A DNA stretch of 64,000 bases from Rhizobium sp. L1K21 (lineage in GTDB: Bacteria; Pseudomonadota; Alphaproteobacteria; Rhizobiales; Rhizobiaceae), in the NCBI RefSeq assembly GCF_024055895.1, contig NZ_JAMXLE010000001.1, positions 1,364,001 through 1,428,000 on the forward strand, read 5' to 3'. Each line of letters starts with the position of its first letter. Position 1 is the stretch's first letter. The translations under genes were made by a program, and so were the position numbers. Below the pieces are notes generated by a model. It worked only from the letters and a program-made list of their open reading frames with translations, did no database searches and was not told where the DNA came from. This document shows positions 36,247 through 44,267 of this stretch, in pieces.

Positions 36247-36561
36247 CTATTCTTCCAGATATTTGAACCATTTGTTGATAAGCGCAGCCTCAAGATCGAT
36301 GTCGTTTTGACGCGCGAAAATGAGCAGATGCGCGAGCAAATCACCGGCTTCAGCTTCCAGGCGGTTGCGGATTTCGCTTTGGTTGAGATCCTTGGAGCGT
36401 CCGCGTGCCGAAAGCCGCAAATACTCTGCGACCAACTCGCCCAGTTCTTCCTGCAGTTTCAGGATGTACCAGTCGTCGTCACGCTCAATTCCACAGTTTT
36501 TCGCATAGATGTCCGAAACCTGCGCGACTTTTTCAGTCAGTTCCTCGATTGTCATCGCCAT
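36247..36561 (-). CDS. MazG-like nucleotide pyrophosphohydrolase
   Basis: A 104-residue all-alpha protein with the MazG/all-alpha NTP-PPase metal motif: KLQEELGELVAEYL and AEAGDLLAHLL (EExxE...ExxD). It should hydrolyse a nucleoside triphosphate; specificity is not visible. Its start follows the patatin gene stop without a gap, so the patatin phospholipase and this protein form a two-gene transcript. It is distinct from the full-length mazG at 17.5 kb. Confidence 0.82.
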   Translation of the reverse strand: MAMTIEELTEKVAQVSDIYAKNCGIERDDDWYILKLQEELGELVAEYLRLSARGRSKDLNQSEIRNRLEAEAGDLLAHLLIFARQNDIDLEAALINKWFKYLEE

Positions 36562-37413
36562 CTAAATGACCCCGTTTCTGGCGAATTTCTCGCCATCCTT
36601 GAGGCCGAGCTCATATGCTGCCCTCAGGCCGTTGGCATCGCCTATGGTGAACTTGTTGACGGTGATGTCTTCGGAGGGGCCGACAATGGTGCGATTGGGC
36701 GCCAGCGGTGGCGTGCGCCGAAAGCGGGTGAAGATCAGCAGGGTCTTGCCGCCGTTCTTTTCGGTTTCCGTGAGCCGGAGCGTGGGTGGATTGTCGACCA
36801 GGCCGCCGTCGAGGCAGGCGCGACCGCCTGCATGCCCAACCGCCATGAAGGGGGGTACGGCTGAGGTCGATAAAATGGCTTCCACGAGTTCGGCAGGGCT
36901 TTGCATATCGTGGGTGGAGAGCCAGCGGGGTTTGAGGCCGAGATAGCGTCCCGCCTTGGAATGGGCACCGCCGGTCAGCAGTTTCTCGATCTGATAAGCG
37001 CCGATGGAACCGAGTGAGCCGATGGACGGCGGCATCCAGGCTGGCAGGTCGGCGGCCTGCATGAGGATCGGCGATTGGGCTTTCAATGCATCGAGGGCGG
37101 ACTGGTTGAAATGGTCTGTCAGGAAGGTGCGAAAGAGTTCGCCGACGACAAAGGGGGATTTGCCTTTCCAAACCCGCGACCAGTCGCTGTCGGGCAGGTT
37201 GCGGGCGGCGAATTCGAAGGCGGCGCTGCGCACCTGATGGCCGATTCCGGCAAGGTTCATCGCCGCATGGTAAGCGCCTGCGGAGACGGTGACGTAATAG
37301 GCGGGCTTTTGCGGGTGGAGGCCATTGAAGGCCTCCCAGAAGCCGGACTGCCAGTAACAGCGGTTTCCGCCACCTGCAAAACCGATGGCGTCGAAGCAAA
37401 GGGGATCGGTCAT
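36562..37413 (-). CDS. patatin-like phospholipase
   Basis: A 283-residue patatin-fold acyl hydrolase. The glycine-rich oxyanion loop is GFAGGGNRCYW near the N-terminus, the nucleophile Ser is in VSAG (YVTVSAGAYHA, a variant of GxSxG), and the catalytic Asp in CLDGGLVDNPP. No signal peptide is present, so it should act in the cytoplasm or on the inner membrane face. The ATG at 37413 is chosen; the open frame upstream runs through the 52-bp repeat and is not conserved in style. Confidence 0.85.
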   Translation of the reverse strand: MTDPLCFDAIGFAGGGNRCYWQSGFWEAFNGLHPQKPAYYVTVSAGAYHAAMNLAGIGHQVRSAAFEFAARNLPDSDWSRVWKGKSPFVVGELFRTFLTDHFNQSALDALKAQSPILMQAADLPAWMPPSIGSLGSIGAYQIEKLLTGGAHSKAGRYLGLKPRWLSTHDMQSPAELVEAILSTSAVPPFMAVGHAGGRACLDGGLVDNPPTLRLTETEKNGGKTLLIFTRFRRTPPLAPNRTIVGPSEDITVNKFTIGDANGLRAAYELGLKDGEKFARNGVI

Positions 37414-37453
37414 TGTCAAAATCGCTGAATGAACTGGGGTTTGAATGTTCACT

Positions 37454-37557
37454 TTTGAACAACCGTATCGCCGCTTGTCAATTGTTGAAGCGATGAAATC
37501 GCCGCTTTGAACAACCGTATCGCCGCTTGTCAATTGTTGAAGCGATGAAATCGCCGC
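37454..37557. repeat. exact tandem duplication, two 52-bp units
   Basis: Positions 37454-37505 and 37506-37557 are identical over all 52 bases, with divergent sequence on either side. Each unit holds a GCGAT-GAA-ATCGC inverted repeat and a CAATTG palindrome, and ATCGC occurs twice per unit. It lies between the patatin start (41 bp away) and the caspase-like gene start (150 bp away), so the duplication doubles any operator it contains. Confidence 0.97.
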
Positions 37558-37647
37558 AGAATAAGGAGGCGGGGTCGAACGTCATTGCTATGGCTTATGA
37601 CCGGTGCTGCCAAGCGGGGTGCGGGTTGATGCAGCATGTTCAACCGC

Positions 37648-37675
37648 TTGACGCCTGGAAGGGGCAAATTGTAAT
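37648..37675 (+). promoter_or_regulatory. candidate promoter of the caspase-Sel1 gene
   Basis: TTGACG (37648-37653) and TGTAAT (37670-37675) are separated by 16 bp, matching sigma-70 boxes at 5/6 and 5/6 positions. It ends 32 bp before the ATG, so a short leader is expected. Confidence 0.5.
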
Positions 37676-37707
37676 CTGCGCCAAATTGCTGCGCGGGGGT
37701 GGGGCAA

Positions 37708-39663
37708 ATGCATTTCCTTTATTGCTTATTCAAGGTATTTCAAACGGGACGTTGGTTCGCCGCTGCTCTGCTGGGCGGCGTTTTTCTTTTCGGAAGCGTG
37801 GATGCCTTCGCCGAACGGCGCGTGGCGCTCGTTGTCGGCAATGACAGCTACAGTTCGGTGCCTGCGCTGAAGCGGGCCGTCAACGATTCAACCTCTGTTG
37901 CCGAAGCCTTGCAGGAGATCGGTTTCGACAAGGTGATCTCGATGCAGAACCTGACGCGATCCGCGTTCAATCGTGCGGTGCGCGACTTTTCGAACGAATT
38001 GCAGGAGGGCGACACGGCCTTCTTCTATTTTTCGGGTCATGGTGTGGCTGTCGGCGGCAATAATTACCTGCTGCCGGTCGATTTTCCCGAAATCAAGGAC
38101 GGCGATGACGACAGGCTGGTTGCCGATGAGAGCCGCTCGGTGGCCTCCATTCTGGAGGACGTGCAAGCCAGAGGGGCCGGTCGCGTTTTCATGATCCTGG
38201 ATGCCTGCCGCAACAATCCGTTCCCGAAGGTTGCCGGGCGCAGCATCGGTCGCAGCGGTGGCGGTCTGGTGAGCGAAAAGGCGGTTGCTGGCGTGTTCAT
38301 GCTCTATTCGGCGGGGTTCGGTCAGCAGGCGCTCGACCGGCTCTACGAGGAGGATGGCAAGGATGCCGATCCCAATTCGGTTTTCACGCGCAACCTGCTG
38401 CCGCTGATCAAGAAGCCCGGTCTTTCGCAACTGGATATTGCCAAGCAGTTGCAGACGTCGGTGCGAACGCTTGCGGCCACCGTGCAGCACAATCAGAACC
38501 CGGCCTATTATGACCAGATCGAAGGCTATTACGTTTTGAACCCGAAGCCTGTGTCGCAGCCTGAGCCTGCGCCGCCTGCCAAAGTTGCTGAAGATGTTTC
38601 CGGGCAAAGCGGGACGCCGAAAAGTGCTCCTTCGCCGGCAGCCGGCGCCAGTTCAGCATCCAGCGACTGGCAGTTGATCAAGGAGCTGAAACAGCCCGAG
38701 GTTTTCGAAGCCTTCAAGAAAAAATACGCAGGCGATCCGATCTATGAAACGCTCGCCGATCAGCAGATCGCACTTTTGAAACTCTCCAATCCTGTGGTCC
38801 CGCCAGTGCGCTCAGTGGCACCGGAAACAGAATGCGACCGGCTGGCGGCGCATCCTTTTGACTTGAAAAAAGTTGCAGGCGTCAAGGGTGTGGATTTCAG
38901 CAAGATCAGACCAGAGGCGGTGGAGGCTTGTGAGAGTGCCGTTGCGCAATATCCCGGTGAGATACGGTTTGAGGCGCAGTTGGGGCGGGCACTCAGCAAA
39001 GTCGGCCGGGATGATGAGGCCTTGGTTCATTATCGGAAGGCTGCCGATCAGGGGTATGCCGTCGCACAGAGTGACATCGGTTTTTACTATGAGAATGGGC
39101 TGGCGGTTCCGAAGGATTACGATGAATCCTACCGCTGGTATCGGATGGCCGCGGATCAAGGATATGCCACGGCTCAATACAATGTCGGCGTCTGTTATGG
39201 CGAAGGCCGCGGCGTCCAGAAGGACGACAAGGAGGCGTTGCGCTGGTGGCGCGAGGCGGCAGGTCAGGGAATGGCGCTTGCCATGAATTCCATTGGGATA
39301 GCCTATCAAAACGGTGAGGGCGTGAAGAAAGACAATGTTGAGGCTATGTGGTGGTTTCGTAAGGCGGTCGATGGGGGCCATATAGGTGCGCTTTACAGTG
39401 TCGCGAGGCTTTATGAGATGGGTGATGGACTGCCTGCCGACCGTGAAGAGGCAGCAGACTTCATGCTAAAAGCTCTGCTGAGTGGTGATGACTTTGCCAA
39501 GAAACAGATGGATACGGATGCGCAGAGCTGGAGCCTGGAATTCCGCAGGGCTCTGCAAGTGCGTCTAAGAGAGCGCGGATACTATCAAGGCGCGATTGAT
39601 GGGAGCTTTGGCAGCGGGACGCTTGCGGCCATCAATGCTGTTTATGGAGCCGGGGACGATTAG
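37708..39663 (+). CDS. secreted caspase-like peptidase with Sel1 repeats
   Basis: A 651-residue protein. Residues 1-35 form a signal peptide (AFA-E cleavage). Residues 37-275 are a caspase/metacaspase p20-like domain with the catalytic dyad His111 (YFSGHGVAV) and Cys167 (ILDACRNNPF). A Pro/Ala/Ser linker follows (about 280-320), then four Sel1 repeats (about 451-594, AVAQSDIGFYYENG-type units) and a C-terminal peptidoglycan-binding-like motif (RALQVRLRERGYYQGAIDGSFGSGT, about 612-640). Both dyad residues are intact. It should act in the periplasm, perhaps on the cell wall. Substrate unknown. GTG at 37699 is an alternative start. Confidence 0.85.
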   Translation: MHFLYCLFKVFQTGRWFAAALLGGVFLFGSVDAFAERRVALVVGNDSYSSVPALKRAVNDSTSVAEALQEIGFDKVISMQNLTRSAFNRAVRDFSNELQEGDTAFFYFSGHGVAVGGNNYLLPVDFPEIKDGDDDRLVADESRSVASILEDVQARGAGRVFMILDACRNNPFPKVAGRSIGRSGGGLVSEKAVAGVFMLYSAGFGQQALDRLYEEDGKDADPNSVFTRNLLPLIKKPGLSQLDIAKQLQTSVRTLAATVQHNQNPAYYDQIEGYYVLNPKPVSQPEPAPPAKVAEDVSGQSGTPKSAPSPAAGASSASSDWQLIKELKQPEVFEAFKKKYAGDPIYETLADQQIALLKLSNPVVPPVRSVAPETECDRLAAHPFDLKKVAGVKGVDFSKIRPEAVEACESAVAQYPGEIRFEAQLGRALSKVGRDDEALVHYRKAADQGYAVAQSDIGFYYENGLAVPKDYDESYRWYRMAADQGYATAQYNVGVCYGEGRGVQKDDKEALRWWREAAGQGMALAMNSIGIAYQNGEGVKKDNVEAMWWFRKAVDGGHIGALYSVARLYEMGDGLPADREEAADFMLKALLSGDDFAKKQMDTDAQSWSLEFRRALQVRLRERGYYQGAIDGSFGSGTLAAINAVYGAGDD

Positions 39664-39754
39664 GCTGTTGAAGCTCTGCGGCCTGTCGGCCTGTCCCTAA
39701 GGTTGGTGCGGTCGCCGGGTGATCGAAACCTTCAGCGACCGCGTCTTTCATTGT

Positions 39755-40432
39755 CTATCGAATGCGCTTGGCAGCGGGTTCCGGCACGAGTTCGCCGTTG
39801 AGACGGCGGTCGAGATAGTCTTCGCATTCGCCGAGCAGGGTTTCAACCTGGCCCTGGTAGAAATGGTTGGCACCCGGGACCGTCTTGTGGGTGATGAGAA
39901 TGCCTTTTTGGGCTTTGAGCTTTTCCACCAGTCCCTGAACATCCTTTTCCGGTGCCACACGGTCACTATCGCCGCTGATGATAAGACCAGAGGACGGGCA
40001 GGGCGCGAGGAAGGAGAAGTCGTAGATATTCGGCTGCGGCGAAATCGACATGAAGCCTTCAATTTCCGGACGGCGCATGAGAAGCTGCATGCCGATCCAG
40101 GCACCAAAGGAATAGCCCGCAACCCAGCAGTTTTTCGAATCGGGGTGCATGGACTGCACCCAATCAAGGGCAGAGGCTGCGTCGGAGAGTTCGCCCGCAC
40201 CATGGTCGAATTCACCCTGGCTGCGGCCGATGCCGCGGAAATTGAAACGCAGTGTCGTAAAACCGCGCTTCTGGAACATGTAGAAGAGCTGGTAGACAAT
40301 CTGATTGTTCATCGTGCCGCCGAACTGGGGATGCGGGTGCAGGATGATGGCAATCGGCGCGTTTTTTTCCTTGGAGGGCTGGTAACGGCCTTCCAGTCTA
40401 CCGGCCGGGCCGTTGAAAATCACTTCGGGCAT
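39755..40432 (-). CDS. alpha/beta hydrolase
   Basis: A 225-residue soluble hydrolase. The oxyanion segment ILHPHPQFGGTM, nucleophile elbow GYSFGAW, Asp in ISGDSDRVAP and His in GANHFYQ give a complete catalytic triad. It belongs to the small dienelactone-hydrolase-like/CocE-related group common upstream of suf genes in Rhizobiaceae. Substrate unknown. It diverges from the suf operon and may share the iron-linked control region. Confidence 0.83.
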   Translation of the reverse strand: MPEVIFNGPAGRLEGRYQPSKEKNAPIAIILHPHPQFGGTMNNQIVYQLFYMFQKRGFTTLRFNFRGIGRSQGEFDHGAGELSDAASALDWVQSMHPDSKNCWVAGYSFGAWIGMQLLMRRPEIEGFMSISPQPNIYDFSFLAPCPSSGLIISGDSDRVAPEKDVQGLVEKLKAQKGILITHKTVPGANHFYQGQVETLLGECEDYLDRRLNGELVPEPAAKRIR

Positions 40433-40462
40433 ATTTACTCCGTCATTGGCCGCTTCTAGTCT

Positions 40463-40477
40463 TGACGAAAGGAGTCA
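40463..40477. promoter_or_regulatory. candidate RirA operator (IRO box)
   Basis: TGA-N9-TCA at 40463-40477 fits the short IRO consensus described for rhizobial RirA. The motif has low information, so alone it could be chance, but it lies beside a strong Irr-box candidate in front of the suf operon. Confidence 0.4.
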
Positions 40478-40493
40478 TCTTTTCTAGAAACAG

Positions 40494-40510
40494 TTTAGAA
40501 CTATTCGAAA
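40494..40510. promoter_or_regulatory. candidate Irr box (ICE motif)
   Basis: TTTAGAA-CTA-TTCGAAA (40494-40510) matches the inverted-repeat ICE motif TTTAGAA-N3-TTCTAAA at 13 of 14 arm positions. Irr is the haem-responsive iron regulator of Rhizobiales. It sits 12 bp upstream of the proposed suf -35 box. Confidence 0.6.
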
Positions 40511-40522
40511 GAGGCTTTCGGT

Positions 40523-40549
40523 TTGACCGTGTGCCTTTTGGGCTAGTCT
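40523..40549 (+). promoter_or_regulatory. candidate suf operon promoter
   Basis: TTGACC (40523-40528) and TAGTCT (40544-40549) are 15 bp apart, about 75 bp before the first desulfurase gene. The short spacer is suboptimal, which would fit an activated or tightly controlled promoter. Confidence 0.4.
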
Positions 40550-40626
40550 CTTACGGCAATCGCGCCTGAAATTTCAAGAAAAATACGCCCTGGCCGGATG
40601 GTCGGGACGTTTAGATACCGGCACTG

Positions 40627-41799
40627 ATGAGAAACACCGCCTATCTCGACTGGAATGCGACAGCACCGCTTCTGCCTGAAGCGCGTGAGGCGGTGATTGC
40701 GGCTCTCGATATGCCGGGCAATGCATCGTCGGTGCACAGGGCCGGCCGTTCCGCGCGCGCGGTGATCGACAAGGCGCGGGACCAGGTGGCAAAGCTTGCG
40801 GGTGCAAGTGCTTCCAATGTGATCTTCTTTTCGGGTGCGACCGAGGCAGCGAATGCGGTTTTGAGCCCGCGCTTCAAGATGGGCAGGGCGCCTTTGAAAC
40901 TCTCCAAGCTCTATGTGAGCGAAACGGAGCATCCGGCCATTCTGGAAGGCGGGCGCTTCGAGCGTGACGATGTGGTGCGCATTCCGGTTGACGGCAATGG
41001 CGTTGTTGAACTGACGGCTCTGGCTGAAGCGCTTTCGGCGCATGACCGCTCAGGCGGGCTGCCGATGGTGGCTGTGCAGGCGGCCAATAGCGAAAGTGGC
41101 GTGGTGCAGCCCATCAACGCGATTGCCAGGCTGACACATGATCATGGCGGCATTTTCGTTTGCGACGCGGTGCAGGCTGCGGGTCGCATGCCGCTTGATA
41201 TCGAAGCGCTCGACATCGATTTCATGATCCTGTCTGCTCACAAGATTGGCGGGCCGAAGGGTGTTGGCGCGCTGGTGTCGCGCGGTGAGGTGATGATGCC
41301 GGAACCGCTGGTGCGTGGCGGCGGGCAGGAAAAGGGTCACCGGGCGGGGACAGAGAATATTGCGGCGATTGCCGGCTTTGGTGCGGCTGCGGCATTCCAT
41401 GCCGCCGGCCTTGAGGCGCGTGTGGCGGAGATAAAGGCTAAGCGCGATCTTCTGGAAGGCGCTTTCAAGGCTGCTGCTGCCGATATTCTGATCCACGGTG
41501 AAGCGGTTGACCGGCTCTGCAATACGAGCTTTTTCTCGCTGCCGGGTTTCAAATCCGAGACAGGGCAGATTGCTTTCGATCTCGAAGGGATTGCGCTTTC
41601 CTCCGGTTCGGCATGCTCTTCGGGCAAGGTGGGTGAAAGCCACGTGTTGAAGGCGATGGGCAAAGATGCGAGCCTTGGCGCGCTGCGCATTTCCATTGGC
41701 GTTTCAACGACGGATGAAGAAATTGAAGCGGCGATGGCTGCTTTTGAAAAGATCAATGTGCGCCGTCTGGCTGCCGCAAATGCGGGGGCGGCGGCGTGA
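40627..41799 (+). CDS. cysteine desulfurase, IscS/NifS group
   Basis: A 390-residue PLP enzyme that takes sulfur from cysteine. The PLP lysine is Lys206 (SAHKIGGPKG) and the catalytic Cys330 lies in a long mobile loop (SSGSACSSGKV), as in group I (IscS/NifS) enzymes; the suf gene downstream (45.5 kb) is the group II type. It is the first gene of the suf operon, where it is usually called sufS2 or nifS-like in Agrobacterium relatives. A 125-bp gap to sufB contains no gene. Confidence 0.9.
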   Translation: MRNTAYLDWNATAPLLPEAREAVIAALDMPGNASSVHRAGRSARAVIDKARDQVAKLAGASASNVIFFSGATEAANAVLSPRFKMGRAPLKLSKLYVSETEHPAILEGGRFERDDVVRIPVDGNGVVELTALAEALSAHDRSGGLPMVAVQAANSESGVVQPINAIARLTHDHGGIFVCDAVQAAGRMPLDIEALDIDFMILSAHKIGGPKGVGALVSRGEVMMPEPLVRGGGQEKGHRAGTENIAAIAGFGAAAAFHAAGLEARVAEIKAKRDLLEGAFKAAAADILIHGEAVDRLCNTSFFSLPGFKSETGQIAFDLEGIALSSGSACSSGKVGESHVLKAMGKDASLGALRISIGVSTTDEEIEAAMAAFEKINVRRLAAANAGAAA

Positions 41800-41924
41800 A
41801 AATTGGGAAAAACTGAGGAAAAGTGATTTTCCATGGCTCTTATCCGTGCAATCGGCTAAGGCCAACCTAAATAAGAAACGTGAACAAGCTGCCGGCCCTT
41901 GATCCGGCAAGATTGGAGAACGAC

Positions 41925-43394
41925 ATGGTTGCGGTCCAGGAGACCATCGATCAGGTACGCCAGATCGATGTGGATCAGTACAAATACGGTTTCGAGACGA
42001 TGATCGAAACCGACAAGGCACCCAAGGGCCTTTCGGAAGATATTATCCGGTTCATTTCTGCCAAGAAGCAGGAGCCTGAATGGATGCTGGAATGGCGTCT
42101 GGAGGCTTATCAGCGCTGGCTGACCCTGGAAGAGCCCACCTGGGCGCGGGTGAACTATCCGAAGATCGATTTCAACGACATCTATTATTATGCCGCGCCG
42201 AAATCGACCTCTGGTCCGAAATCGCTGGATGAAGTCGATCCGGAGCTTCTTGCGACCTATGAGAAGCTGGGCATTCCGCTGCGGGAGCAGGAACTTCTGG
42301 CCGGTGTGCAGAAATCGAAGATCGCCGTGGATGCGGTGTTCGATTCCGTTTCCGTCGTCACGACCTTCAAGGAAGAGCTGAAGAAGGCTGGCGTGATCTT
42401 CATGTCGATTTCTGAAGCGATCCGTGAACATCCTGAGCTGGTGCAGAAATATCTGGGCTCGGTGGTTCCGACCTCGGACAATTATTATGCGACGCTGAAC
42501 AGCGCGGTGTTTACCGACGGTTCGTTCGTGTTTGTGCCGAAGGGTGTTCGTTGCCCGATGGAATTGTCGACCTATTTCCGCATCAACGAGAAGAATACCG
42601 GCCAGTTCGAGCGCACGCTGATCATTGCCGAAGACGGCGCTTATGTGTCCTATTTGGAAGGCTGCACGGCACCGCAGCGCGATGAAAACCAGCTGCATGC
42701 TGCTGTCGTGGAACTGGTGGCGCTGGACGATGCCGAGATCAAGTATTCCACCGTTCAGAACTGGTATCCGGGCGATAAGGAAGGCAAGGGCGGTATCTAC
42801 AACTTCGTGACCAAGCGGGGCGATTGCCGCGGCAAGAATTCCAAGATTTCCTGGACGCAGGTTGAGACCGGCTCCGCGATCACCTGGAAATATCCGTCCT
42901 GCATTCTGCGTGGCGACGGCTCACGCGGCGAATTCTATTCGATTGCGGTGTCCAATGGTCACCAGCAGGTGGATTCGGGCACCAAGATGCTGCATCTGGG
43001 CAAGAACACCTCGAGCCGCATCATCTCGAAGGGCATTTCCGCAGGCTTCTCGCAGAACACCTATCGCGGGCAGGTTTCCGTGCATCGCAAGGCTGATAAT
43101 GCGCGCAACTTTACCCAGTGCGACTCGCTGCTGATCGGTGACAAGTGCGGGGCGCATACCGTGCCTTACATTGAAGCCAAGAATGCATCCGCCCAGCTGG
43201 AGCATGAAGCCACGACGTCGAAGATTTCCGAAGATCAGCTGTTTTACTGCATGCAGCGCGGCGTGCCGGAAGAGGCAGCGATTGCCCTCATCGTCAACGG
43301 CTTCGTGAAAGACGTGATCCAGGAATTGCCGATGGAGTTTGCGGTGGAAGCGCAGAAGCTGATCGGGATTTCGCTTGAGGGAAGCGTGGGTTGA
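41925..43394 (+). CDS. sufB: Fe-S scaffold protein SufB
   Basis: A 489-residue SufB, part of the SufBC2D scaffold that assembles Fe-S clusters. The long right-handed beta helix is seen in [21 protein letters not shown] and [35 protein letters not shown]; the conserved C-terminal Cys-containing region is [19 protein letters not shown]. The ATG at 41925 has GGAG upstream; a GTG at 41880 is less likely. It precedes sufC across a 107-bp gap that holds a stem-loop. Confidence 0.95.
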   Translation: MVAVQETIDQVRQIDVDQYKYGFETMIETDKAPKGLSEDIIRFISAKKQEPEWMLEWRLEAYQRWLTLEEPTWARVNYPKIDFNDIYYYAAPKSTSGPKSLDEVDPELLATYEKLGIPLREQELLAGVQKSKIAVDAVFDSVSVVTTFKEELKKAGVIFMSISEAIREHPELVQKYLGSVVPTSDNYYATLNSAVFTDGSFVFVPKGVRCPMELSTYFRINEKNTGQFERTLIIAEDGAYVSYLEGCTAPQRDENQLHAAVVELVALDDAEIKYSTVQNWYPGDKEGKGGIYNFVTKRGDCRGKNSKISWTQVETGSAITWKYPSCILRGDGSRGEFYSIAVSNGHQQVDSGTKMLHLGKNTSSRIISKGISAGFSQNTYRGQVSVHRKADNARNFTQCDSLLIGDKCGAHTVPYIEAKNASAQLEHEATTSKISEDQLFYCMQRGVPEEAAIALIVNGFVKDVIQELPMEFAVEAQKLIGISLEGSVG

Positions 43395-43400
43395 TGGACG

Positions 43401-43421
43401 CAGCGGCATGGCATGCCGCTG
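43401..43421 (+). promoter_or_regulatory. stem-loop between sufB and sufC
   Basis: CAGCGGCAT-GGC-ATGCCGCTG is a perfect 9-bp stem with a 3-nt loop, 7 bp after the sufB stop. No T-tract follows. It may shield the sufB transcript 3' end or slow polymerase so that SufB and SufC are made in unequal amounts. Confidence 0.55.
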
Positions 43422-43501
43422 GCGTTTCCAGCTGCGGCTGTCGATGATTAAATTGGCGACCGAACAAGGTTTGCCGTTACTCAATATTGGAAGTGAGCAA
43501 A

Positions 43502-44257
43502 ATGCTTGAGATTAGAAACCTCCATGCACGGATTGCCGAAGACGGTACTGAAATTATCCGTGGTTTGAACCTGACTGTGAAGGCTGGTGAAGTGGCTGCG
43601 ATCATGGGGCCGAACGGCTCCGGCAAGTCGACGCTGTCGTACGTCCTTTCCGGTCGTGAAGACTATGAAGTGACCGAAGGCGACATTCTCTACAATGGCG
43701 AGAGCATTCTGGAGCTTGATCCGGCAGAACGTGCTGCCAAGGGGTTGTTTCTGGCGTTCCAGTATCCGGTCGAAATTCCAGGCGTTGCCACCATGCAGTT
43801 CCTCAAGGTTGCCATGAACGAGCAGCGCAAGGCACGCGGTGAAGCCGAACTTTCAACGCCTGACTTCATGCGCAAGGTGAAGGAAGCGGCGTCCGCCTTG
43901 AAGGTGGAGCCTGAAATGCTTCGCCGTCCGCTCAATGTCGGTTTTTCCGGCGGTGAGAAGAAGCGTGTGGAGATCCTGCAGATGGCGCTTCTGGAGCCGA
44001 AGCTTTGCGTATTGGATGAAACGGATTCCGGTCTCGACATCGATGCTCTGCGCGTTGTTTCCGATGGCGTGAATGCGCTGCGCTCGCCTGATCGTGCGAT
44101 GATTGTGATCACGCACTATCAGCGCCTGCTCGACCACATTCAGCCGGATAGTGTTCACGTGCTCTACAAGGGCCAGGTGATCAAGTCGGGTGATGCGGAG
44201 CTTGCCAAGGAACTCGAAGCCAACGGCTATGAAGATGTGATCAAGAGCGCTGCTTGA
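43502..44257 (+). CDS. sufC: SufC ATPase
   Basis: A 251-residue ABC-type ATPase of the Suf scaffold. Walker A is GPNGSGKST, the signature loop FSGGEKKR, Walker B LCVLDETDSGLD with the downstream His of ITHYQRLL. SufC is soluble and drives conformational change in SufB/SufD. The ATG at 43502 matches the family start (MLEIRNLHARI). Confidence 0.96.
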   Translation: MLEIRNLHARIAEDGTEIIRGLNLTVKAGEVAAIMGPNGSGKSTLSYVLSGREDYEVTEGDILYNGESILELDPAERAAKGLFLAFQYPVEIPGVATMQFLKVAMNEQRKARGEAELSTPDFMRKVKEAASALKVEPEMLRRPLNVGFSGGEKKRVEILQMALLEPKLCVLDETDSGLDIDALRVVSDGVNALRSPDRAMIVITHYQRLLDHIQPDSVHVLYKGQVIKSGDAELAKELEANGYEDVIKSAA

Positions 44258-44267
44258 GGACAACGAT

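Noticed and set aside
37454-37557. CRISPR array
   Set aside because: Only two directly adjoining 52-bp copies, no unique spacers and no cas genes; it is a tandem duplication.
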